Shown here piece after piece: positions 8,800 to 15,684 of a stretch of 64,000 nucleotides of DNA. Source of the DNA: JBBSJZ01 sp041751935 (GTDB taxonomy: Bacteria; Planctomycetota; Planctomycetia; Pirellulales; Pirellulaceae); the NCBI GenBank assembly GCA_041751935.1, contig JBGSIA010000096.1, forward strand, positions 1 through 64,000, given 5' to 3'. The translations under genes were made by a program, and so were the position numbers. The notes beneath the pieces are model-generated. The model had not been told where the DNA came from, did no database searches, and was given only the letters and a program-made list of their open reading frames with translations. Each line of letters begins with the position of its first letter. The stretch's first letter is position 1.

Positions 8800-9871
8800 A
8801 CTCAGCGGACAGTAACCCTAGTCGCCAGGGGATATCGGCGTAGCCGCGTTGGTACTCGTGGTCGTTCACACCTTGGAATAACAGTTGAAAATTCAGCGGT
8901 TCAATTTCCATTCGTTGGTCGATTCCGACGCGAATGAATTCCCCGTGGCTGTACGACGTTGACCACGACTGACTTTGGTTGACCACGTTTTGCACCGCGA
9001 CCAACGGTTTCTCGTGCGAGGCAGCAAGCGGGCGCCATGGGCCATCAAGCTTTTCGGCTAAGTATCCTTTGAAGTATCTTCGTTTTTCGGCTTGGGCTTC
9101 GATGATCGTAAAATACTTATCTTGGCCGAGCAGTTTGTAGGTATGGCTGGCTTCGAATATGTCGTCCTGCAAAGCAACGACTGGCTCACTCCAACCGGAA
9201 TTAGGGAATCTCGCAAGCTCTGTCTCCGCACGCCACATCCTGCCATCGTTGGTTGTTAAAAATAAATACGCTTTCTCATCGTCGCAAATTACCCAATAGT
9301 CAAGACCTGCCTTCACGCCCTCCTTGAACTCGAACATCGTCTCAGGAAGCGTCCAACTGCGGGGATCATTTATGTTCGCGTTGGTGGAGTAACAGGGACC
9401 GTATTTCAGGTCTCGCGTTTGGTCCTCAGCTTGATAGATCAAGTACCAAAGCTTATGCGGTGTGTAATAAAAAATCTGTGGCGCACCATGATATCCGAGC
9501 GTGAGGTCTAGGATGCTCCAGTTCGATTTGCTCGCCTCGGACCAATCAGCGAACGAGAGATAGCCAATACGAATTCGTCCATCGCCTTGCTTGGCTCGCC
9601 GCAAGGTACAAAACAGATGCCACCGTCCGTTGTGTTGCACGATGCTCGGGTCCTTCACAGAAACCCAGGGATGCTCGCCACCATCTGGTAGCCGACGAGG
9701 ATCGACGGCAAGCAGTGGCTCGCTGACTCTCCAGCGAAACAAACCGGTGTCTAGCACGCCGGCAGCTCGAGCCGCATCTTGACCGCCAGCTACCGCATCC
9801 TGGGCGCCAATTCGTTGTGTCTGGCAAACGAGAGTCAAAATAATTATTGAAAGACTTACGAGTCGTGACAT
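8798..9871 (-). CDS. Secreted GH62-like alpha-L-arabinofuranosidase
   Basis: A 357-aa exported protein with signal peptide (SLSIIILTLVCQTQRIGAQ). The mature part is a five-bladed beta-propeller of the GH62 type: FRWRVSEPLLAVDP at about residue 45, VKDPSIVQHNGRWHLF (general-base Asp in KDPSI) near 72, YHGAPQIFYYTPHKLWYLIY near 129, LDYWVICDD (pKa-modulating Asp) near 190, and FEASHTYKLLGQ (general-acid Glu) near 244. GH62 enzymes remove arabinose side chains from arabinoxylan or arabinan. A ribosome site AGGGA stands eight bases before the ATG. The repeat hairpin directly after its stop separates it from the carboxypeptidase-regulatory-like gene. A related GH43/GH117-type propeller is the main alternative. 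Confidence 0.85.
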   Translation of the reverse strand: MSRLVSLSIIILTLVCQTQRIGAQDAVAGGQDAARAAGVLDTGLFRWRVSEPLLAVDPRRLPDGGEHPWVSVKDPSIVQHNGRWHLFCTLRRAKQGDGRIRIGYLSFADWSEASKSNWSILDLTLGYHGAPQIFYYTPHKLWYLIYQAEDQTRDLKYGPCYSTNANINDPRSWTLPETMFEFKEGVKAGLDYWVICDDEKAYLFLTTNDGRMWRAETELARFPNSGWSEPVVALQDDIFEASHTYKLLGQDKYFTIIEAQAEKRRYFKGYLAEKLDGPWRPLAASHEKPLVAVQNVVNQSQSWSTSYSHGEFIRVGIDQRMEIEPLNFQLLFQGVNDHEYQRGYADIPWRLGLLSAE

Positions 9872-10228
9872 TTTTTATTCCCTGAGCAAGCCTGCGTTGG
9901 TGCTTGCCCCCCGTAGCGAGTGATCGTAGGGGAGATCATCGTAGTTCATTGGCAATCAAAGTGTCACCCGCGTGCTGTCGATCAAGCGGTATCGATTCGC
10001 AAATTTGCAACCGTCAATCACACTTCGAGTTTGTTGGCGTCACAGCGAATACCATCAAGCTTCGTCGCGAGCCGCCACCAGGAAGTGGTGAATTCAATTT
10101 CTTCGTTCCAGACCGCAGGACTCAAGCTTGGTGCTGAGTTTTTTTGTCGCTCCCACTCCCAATTCGTCGTTCAAAGCTTCTATACTCTACGCATTCCTAC
10201 TCCTTGACTTCTAGCTCCCAGTTTGCAC
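9872..10228. other. Divergent intergenic region, no gene seen
   Basis: No supported coding sequence. It must hold the promoters of the divergent GH62 and dehydrogenase genes. A TATACT at 10181-10186 is a possible -10 box for the rightward gene (43 bases before its ATG), but no convincing -35 box accompanies it. Confidence 0.4.
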
Positions 10229-11146
10229 ATGCAACCAAAAACGGTGAATCCTGAATCGACTCGAATTGGCTGGATAGGAACCGGCGTGATGGGCCGCAGC
10301 ATGTGCGGGCACCTATTGAAGGCCGGCTACCAAACCACCATTTACACACGGTCGATGAGTAAGGCCGACTCGCTGATTGCCGCCGGCGCAACGAAAGCGT
10401 CCTCGCCTAGTGAAGTGGCTTCAAAGAGTGATGTTGTGTTCACAATGGTCGGCGTTCCAGCAGATGTTCGTGACGTTGTACTTGGCGAGAAAGGTATCCT
10501 CGCCGGTGCCAAGGCGGGTTCGATCGTAGTGGATATGTCCACGAGCCAACCCTCTTTGGCGGTCGAGATTTCTAAAAAGGCTCATGCGGTGGGCGTCACT
10601 TCCATTGATGCTCCGGTGAGCGGTGGAGATATCGGTGCCAAGCATGCATTGCTTTCCATCATGGTCGGCGGCGATGCGGGAGCGTTTGCCACGCTTGAAC
10701 CACTGTTTCGCTTGATGGGCAAAACGATTGTTCATCAAGGTGGGCCCGGCCGCGGTCAGCATACGAAAATGGTGAACCAGATTTTGGTCGCCAACAACAT
10801 GATGGGGACCTGTGAGGCACTGTTGTATGCATACCGCGCTGGGATGGATTTAGAAACCGTCTTAAAGAGCGTTTCTGGCGGCGCAGCGAGTAGTTGGTCG
10901 CTTGTTAATCTTGGCCCACGAATGATCGCAGGCGATTTTGAACCAGGATTTTTTGTCGATCACTTTTTGAAGGACATGAAGATTATTCTCGATGAGTCGG
11001 CGGCAATGAATCTGGCGCTGCCCGGCCTCGGCTTAGCTCATCAACTGTACCAAGCCGTCGCGGCTCATGGGCACGGACGGTGCGGGACTCAAGCTCTGTT
11101 GCTGGGATTGGCTGAGCTGAATAATATCCAGTGGAAAATGGTGTAG
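10229..11146 (+). CDS. Beta-hydroxyacid dehydrogenase (3-hydroxyisobutyrate dehydrogenase family)
   Basis: A 305-aa NAD(P)-dependent enzyme. The dinucleotide motif IGWIGTGVMGRSM is at residues 13-25; the substrate-binding signature DAPVSGGDIGAKHA is near 128; the catalytic lysine lies in GRGQHTKMVNQ near 176; the C-terminal all-helical domain ends normally. Length is typical. Family members oxidise 3-hydroxyisobutyrate, tartronate semialdehyde or glyoxylate-type substrates; which one cannot be decided. The frame also has a TTG two codons upstream, but ATG 10229 is the simpler start. It converges on folK with seven bases between the stops. Confidence 0.88.
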   Translation: MQPKTVNPESTRIGWIGTGVMGRSMCGHLLKAGYQTTIYTRSMSKADSLIAAGATKASSPSEVASKSDVVFTMVGVPADVRDVVLGEKGILAGAKAGSIVVDMSTSQPSLAVEISKKAHAVGVTSIDAPVSGGDIGAKHALLSIMVGGDAGAFATLEPLFRLMGKTIVHQGGPGRGQHTKMVNQILVANNMMGTCEALLYAYRAGMDLETVLKSVSGGAASSWSLVNLGPRMIAGDFEPGFFVDHFLKDMKIILDESAAMNLALPGLGLAHQLYQAVAAHGHGRCGTQALLLGLAELNNIQWKMV

Positions 11147-11153
11147 TGGCCAG

Positions 11154-12137
11154 CTAGTACCAATCGCCGCTTTCTGTTACCGGGCGAACTTCGCATCGCA
11201 TTGAATCGAGTGCGGAGACGATTTCGCCGACGGTCCAGTCTAGATCATCGATCTCGAGTCGATACTCGGGCCACTGCCACGTTGTCGGCCACATTTGATG
11301 CGGTGCTGGCCAGCGAGTCTCGGCAGTTGACCACTGCAATCGGGCAACCAATCGCGGCACGTCCACCGCGCCGGTTAGTGGGCTGTCCAGCGGCGGCAGC
11401 GGTGGAACGAATGCCGATACCCAGGGCGCATCATTGGCTGCATGAATGGCATCAGGTACTAGCCGACGCAATCCAATCGACGAACCTTGAACATCGCCCG
11501 ATGTGATGAACGGTACTCCGCCAGCCGGCACGTTTCCCAGCACCGACATGGGCTCTGGAAGATCACGGTCAGCAAACACGCGGATGCCATGCTCCGTCGC
11601 TAATCTCTCACACAATTTCAATCGCGTTGCCAAGTCGCCGCCGATCAGCGCCAATGATGGAGCTCCGGCACTGAGGTGATCAGTCAGCTGGCGCAGCGTC
11701 CAACCGAACCGTGGGTCGCGATACTCAGCGGCAACATCACACGCTGGTTGCAAAACGAATTGCCGCGCGGTGTAACGTGGATGCGGCACGATCAATCCGC
11801 GACCACCGCCGACAAGTTCTCCATGCAAGACGACATCCAAGTCAATACTTCGCGCGCCCCAGCGATGCTTGCGTTGTCGCCCCAATTGTTCCTCGACGCT
11901 CTGTAATAACGCTAAAATCTCACGTGCCGAAGCGCGTGTATCTAGTGCAGCTATGGCGTTGAGAAACGGTTCTTGGCCGCCGGGACCACCGATCGCGGGC
12001 GTCTCGAACAATCGGCTTGTACGAAACGTTTCGATGAACGGGGCTTGAATAATCGCTCGCGCCGCGTCCGCAATCACTGCGTCACGATTCCCGAGATTAC
12101 TACCGAAGCTGATCAAGCACTGAGAGAAAGTTTGCAT
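11154..12137 (-). CDS. folK: HPPK (6-hydroxymethyl-dihydropterin pyrophosphokinase) with a long C-terminal extension
   Basis: A 327-aa protein. Residues 1-158 are a standard HPPK: FGSNLGNRDA near 11, RTSRLFETPAIGGPGGQEPF near 39-58, and the signature HRWGARSIDLDVVLHG at 91-106. It transfers pyrophosphate from ATP to 6-hydroxymethyl-7,8-dihydropterin in folate synthesis. Residues 160-327 are an extra domain that begins SLALIGGDLATRLKLCERLA, which faintly resembles the start of a deoxynucleoside kinase but lacks the GK[ST] of a P-loop; the rest is rich in Pro and Trp and unrecognised. The start ATG overlaps the stop of the upstream SUI1 gene as TAATG, which argues for translational coupling. 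Confidence 0.9.
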   Translation of the reverse strand: MQTFSQCLISFGSNLGNRDAVIADAARAIIQAPFIETFRTSRLFETPAIGGPGGQEPFLNAIAALDTRASAREILALLQSVEEQLGRQRKHRWGARSIDLDVVLHGELVGGGRGLIVPHPRYTARQFVLQPACDVAAEYRDPRFGWTLRQLTDHLSAGAPSLALIGGDLATRLKLCERLATEHGIRVFADRDLPEPMSVLGNVPAGGVPFITSGDVQGSSIGLRRLVPDAIHAANDAPWVSAFVPPLPPLDSPLTGAVDVPRLVARLQWSTAETRWPAPHQMWPTTWQWPEYRLEIDDLDWTVGEIVSALDSMRCEVRPVTESGDWY

Positions 12138-12478
12138 TACCGTGTGCGGTATCCCATCCACTGCAAGTGTTCCACAATGGCGGTGGGGTGATTGCCCTGA
12201 ACTTCGATGCGATTCTCTTGCAAACTCCCCCCGGCACCACAGATGTCCTTCAAGGTTTTGAGCAACATCGGTAAGTCGCTTTCGTCAGCATCAAGCCCGT
12301 CGACGACGGTGACCGTTCGGCCAGCCTTGCGTTTTTCCACGCGTACGGTCGCAGTTTGTTTTTCCGGCGCCAACCACTGCTTCACCGGTGGCGGACACAC
12401 ACACTCCTCCTCGAGTTCACCGCACGCATCACACCGAGGTGGTCGATCAAACGGCGTCCCTTCGAACAGACGTACCAT
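12137..12478 (-). CDS. SUI1/eIF1-like translation factor (YciH family)
   Basis: A 113-aa protein starting MVRLFEGTPFDRPPRC. It has an N-terminal four-cysteine knuckle (CDACG and CVCPPP) and a C-terminal SUI1 domain (TVRVEKRKAGRTVTVVDGL, then LLKTLKDICGAGGSLQENRI, then PTAIVEHLQWMGY). Bacterial YciH binds the 30S subunit and discriminates against weak initiation. A good purine-rich ribosome site (GGAGAGAGAAA) precedes the ATG. Its stop overlaps the folK start by one base. A planctomycete with frequent TTG/GTG starts and an eIF1-like factor is a notable combination, although family presence alone does not show a functional link. Confidence 0.9.
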   Translation of the reverse strand: MVRLFEGTPFDRPPRCDACGELEEECVCPPPVKQWLAPEKQTATVRVEKRKAGRTVTVVDGLDADESDLPMLLKTLKDICGAGGSLQENRIEVQGNHPTAIVEHLQWMGYRTR

Positions 12479-12976
12479 CGTTCGTTTCTCTCTCCAAGCG
12501 TAACAACCCCAGCCACCCACGGGGGTGCAAAAATCAATTCATTTCTAAGTTATCTGACCGCAGAGAATCTTAGCGAGAATACTGTGTCCGCGTAAGCGAT
12601 TCTGGACGGAACTCGTCTGCACAAGGCGAAACTCGAGGGCCATCGTCGCCAGGGGGGCGAGACACCAGCCAAATTCAGCATTTTAAGCCATGGGCCGAAA
12701 AGCCGTAAGGCATACCGTCGGTATAACTAAAATCTATTAATTGTCCTTCTGAATTGCAGGTTGCGTTATACCGCCGATTCCACACGGACCAGCGATTGAC
12801 TTTGACACGCTCTTCTCTGTAGCTGAGCATCCGCCTGCTTTTCTCGACGTCTGACGACCGCTAGCTGGCATTAAGTTGTGCAAAATAAGGGTCGCCTCAA
12901 TCAATTGCCCTGCAATCACTTGAGGTTCGATTGAAGTGGTGGGTTTGAACTGTCTACCTGCGATGAGGGTGTTGCA
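12479..12976. other. Intergenic stretch without a recognisable gene
   Basis: Nearly 500 bases with only short open frames that match nothing. A small inverted repeat ATACCG/CGGTAT lies around 12712-12724. Base composition is more AT-rich than the neighbours and, with the broken SHD1 gene next to it, the region looks like decayed sequence. Confidence 0.4.
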
Positions 12977-13471
12977 CTACCAAATTCTCCGAACGATTTT
13001 TGACTCGGCGAGTCTTCGTTCAATCAATTTGCGGTCAACATCACTTAATCGCATCAAGGGAACTCGTACGATCTCACCGGTTCGCTTCTTGAGCACGACG
13101 TGATTGTTAGAAACCTCGACCAAGATGGCGATTACGCTATACTTGTCTTAAGAATCCCGCCATGCTCGGAATTCGGTCCACCGTATTGATTTCGGTCTTG
13201 TCTCCTCCCGCTGTGGTTCCCGACTTTTTAAAGCATTTTTCGCGTCAGTTGAAGTTGACCATTTTTCTTTTGATTTCTCACGCAAATACTCTGCGTACCC
13301 TATTCGTGCTTTGACCTCAGGCGGGCGCACCCGTATGAACTCCGTCTCGCCTTCACGCATGTATTCGAGGCCGAACAGCATGATGTCCGTTGACGCCGCA
13401 CGAACCTCTAAAGGAATTGGTGCTTGGAACCCCTTGGGCAATTCCTTCTGGAATTCCTGGACCCGATTCAT
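12977..13471 (-). pseudogene. SHD1-domain protein gene interrupted by an in-frame TAA
   Basis: The first part (13471 down to 13148) encodes 107 residues starting MNRVQEFQKELPKG and ending RWTEFRAWRDS before TAA 13148-13150. The same frame continues past the stop as DKYSVIAILVEVSNNHVVLK, then KRTGEIVRVPLMRLSDVDRK and ends at TAG 12977-12979. Read together, W-R-D-S-stop-D-K-Y-S-V followed by VPL..LS..DRK is the SHD1 (SLA1 homology) module, common in planctomycete secreted and lipoproteins. The stop falls where the usual Gly of the W.D..GKY turn stands. No signal peptide is present, so the 5' end may also be lost. A stop-codon readthrough is possible but nothing supports it. Confidence 0.65.
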
Positions 13472-13594
13472 CCATCAACTAGGCTGTTGCCAACCATCCT
13501 TGGTTCTTGGTACCGCGCGTCCCACAGCCCTGGTTGAATCGAATTTGTCGCGAATTTAGGGACTTGGAAAAGGGCGGAGCAAAGCATTTGGGAT

Positions 13595-14818
13595 CTACTC
13601 CTTTTCCCTTTTTTCACTTGTCCCTTTGGCTGGCATTTCGATGACACGGTATAATCCAATACCGTAACCCTGCAGATCGATTTCAAGAGTAGCATCTTTC
13701 AATGAAATGGGGCTGCTGTCGGCAATTGGATCGATTTGTGCATTCGTAGCGACGTCTTGTTTCAATCTCATCTCCGCCGTGGCTTGAACACTACTCATAT
13801 TGGCGATAAAGAGGTAAAGCGAACCATCATGGCGCTTGCACATTACTTCAATTGGTGTCTTCTCACTGCTCCGCGGAATCTCTATCGCATCGTTCACTGT
13901 TGGAGAATTCAGCACAGGTGCAAGTTCACGAATTTGATGGTTTAGTGATGTCATTGCTTCCAGAAGCCCAGGGTCATCGAATACGGATGCCTCCTTGAAA
14001 CTAGGTTCGAACTGATGCACAAAGTAGATGATCCCTCGTGATCCCCGAATCAGTGACATCCACACTTCGGAGCGAACCTGAGCTGGCGTCGGCTTGATGT
14101 GTACGTTGCTGATTCGACTGCATTCGATGCAATTCCAAACGATCTTTTGGTGATTTGCCCACCTATGTAGACGTTCCACACCATTGGCAACAAATTCAAG
14201 TTTCCCGGCGACCTCAGGCTTGTCGTGCACTGCAGGGTAAATGTCAAATGAAGCGATATCGCAGCCACGCAAGTATTGAGGATAATCTTCGGGCTTGTTT
14301 CGACGAACTCCGCGTCCGACATAGTCATCGTAGGCGACACCTTGGCCTAGGTTCAGCAGCACTGGCCGCGATGGGTCGCGGGAGCGGATTCGTTTGTAAT
14401 TCTCTTCAATCACATAGGGCAAGATTGGTGGACCATAGCCTCCCTCGCGAAGTGGTTGGGCGTTATCTGGTTCGTCGCCGTGCATCCAGCCAATGATGAT
14501 ATCCGCATGGTCCGAGGCAAGTGCTGTCTCATTCTGGCTGCAAATCACAAACATTCCCGCTTGTTTGAGATCTGCAAGTTGAGCCTCGGTAGGCCCATTC
14601 CATAGACCAACGTAGGTGTTGATACCGGCAGCTTTGTAACGTGCCGCGTTGCGAGGATTCTGCACCCAAACGGCAAGTGGAAAGAACTCGGGATCAATCG
14701 GGATTCCGTTTTTCCAGTTCGAGTAATCAGTGGGAGAAACGTTGGGACTCTCGGCACGAGAAATTGACTCGGTAGTCAGTAGGCCGAGGATCGACAAGAT
14801 GATTAATCGTCGAATCAT
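13595..14818 (-). CDS. Secreted TIM-barrel glycosidase-like protein
   Basis: A 407-aa protein with signal peptide (MIRRLIILSILGLLTTES). The mature part reads like a clan-A glycoside hydrolase barrel: FPLAVWVQNPRNAARYKAAG and INTYVGLW near 46-72, GWMHGDEPDN near 112 with candidate acid residues, SFDIYP near 195, and QKIVWNCIECSRI near 229, followed by a short C-terminal beta-sandwich (GSLYLFIANMSS). I do not recognise a numbered GH family. It is the last gene of a run after the isomerase (23-base gap), and its C-terminus is lysine/glutamate-rich. Confidence 0.65.
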   Translation of the reverse strand: MIRRLIILSILGLLTTESISRAESPNVSPTDYSNWKNGIPIDPEFFPLAVWVQNPRNAARYKAAGINTYVGLWNGPTEAQLADLKQAGMFVICSQNETALASDHADIIIGWMHGDEPDNAQPLREGGYGPPILPYVIEENYKRIRSRDPSRPVLLNLGQGVAYDDYVGRGVRRNKPEDYPQYLRGCDIASFDIYPAVHDKPEVAGKLEFVANGVERLHRWANHQKIVWNCIECSRISNVHIKPTPAQVRSEVWMSLIRGSRGIIYFVHQFEPSFKEASVFDDPGLLEAMTSLNHQIRELAPVLNSPTVNDAIEIPRSSEKTPIEVMCKRHDGSLYLFIANMSSVQATAEMRLKQDVATNAQIDPIADSSPISLKDATLEIDLQGYGIGLYRVIEMPAKGTSEKREKE

Positions 14819-14840
14819 GGATCGCGAACCTGGATTGTTC

Positions 14841-15677
14841 TTACGTAGCCGCGGTCGTCGCTGCGTGTAAGTTTTGGATGCTCTGGGTGACTAAGTGCTC
14901 GATGCCCGGCGTGTAGTCGAAGACCTCCACGCTGACCCAGCCATCGTAGCCGACTTCGCAGAGCGTCTGCATGATGGGGACGAAGTCGATGTCGCCCATC
15001 CCCGGTCCGCGGCGGTTAGCGTCGTTGGCGTGGAAGTGGATCATCAAGTCGGCGAACTCGCGAATCAGGTCCGTGATCGGCGTTGCTTCGCTGCTCATCG
15101 CTTTGACATCCAAGTGCAGTTGCACTTGCGGGCTATCCACACGCTCGATCAATTCGCGTGCTTCACGGGCGGTGTTGAGAAAATTGCCCTCTTCGGGACC
15201 GAGTGGCTCGACGGCGATTCGGATATCGCATTCTTCCAGAAGCGGAACCAAAGTTCTCAGGACTTCGGCTGCGTTATCCAATGCCGAGTTCATGGATTGT
15301 CCCTCGGGCACGTTTCGCTGTTGCGGCGAGCCGAGCACCATCAAGTTGCCGCCTAAGTCGCTGCACAAACGCACGAGTTCCTGCATGTATGCGGAGGTTG
15401 CTGCGCGGATGGAATCATCCATCGTGGTTAGATGAAAGCCCGTGGTTTTCGCTAACAGCCAGTGCAAGCCAACCAGTTGCAACCCTGCATCTTCGACAGC
15501 GGTGCGGTAAGCAAATCGTTCGCTGGCAGAAAAGTTTCGCACATCCTCGGCGAGCATGAACGGGGCGACTTCCCAGCCCGTGTAGCCGCTAGCCGAAGCA
15601 AGCGCCAGTGCCTTATCAAGCGGCCAATCGCAAAACGTCTCGTTACAAATCGCGTAACGGAATGGGTCATCGTTCAT
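14841..15677 (-). CDS. Sugar phosphate isomerase/epimerase (xylose-isomerase-like TIM barrel)
   Basis: A 278-aa protein beginning MNDDPFRYAICNETF. The AP_endonuc_2 barrel is clear, with the expected metal ligands: Glu in RIAVEPLGPEE, Asp in QLHLDVKAM, His in LMIHFHANDANRR and Glu in GWVSVEVFDYTPG. These enzymes isomerise or epimerise keto sugars and inositols, or act as hydroxypyruvate isomerases; the exact reaction is open. The start lies seven bases after the stop of the SurA-like gene, and the glycosidase-like gene follows, so a three-gene transcript is likely. Confidence 0.85.
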   Translation of the reverse strand: MNDDPFRYAICNETFCDWPLDKALALASASGYTGWEVAPFMLAEDVRNFSASERFAYRTAVEDAGLQLVGLHWLLAKTTGFHLTTMDDSIRAATSAYMQELVRLCSDLGGNLMVLGSPQQRNVPEGQSMNSALDNAAEVLRTLVPLLEECDIRIAVEPLGPEEGNFLNTAREARELIERVDSPQVQLHLDVKAMSSEATPITDLIREFADLMIHFHANDANRRGPGMGDIDFVPIMQTLCEVGYDGWVSVEVFDYTPGIEHLVTQSIQNLHAATTAAT

Positions 15678-15684
15678 GCCGCGA

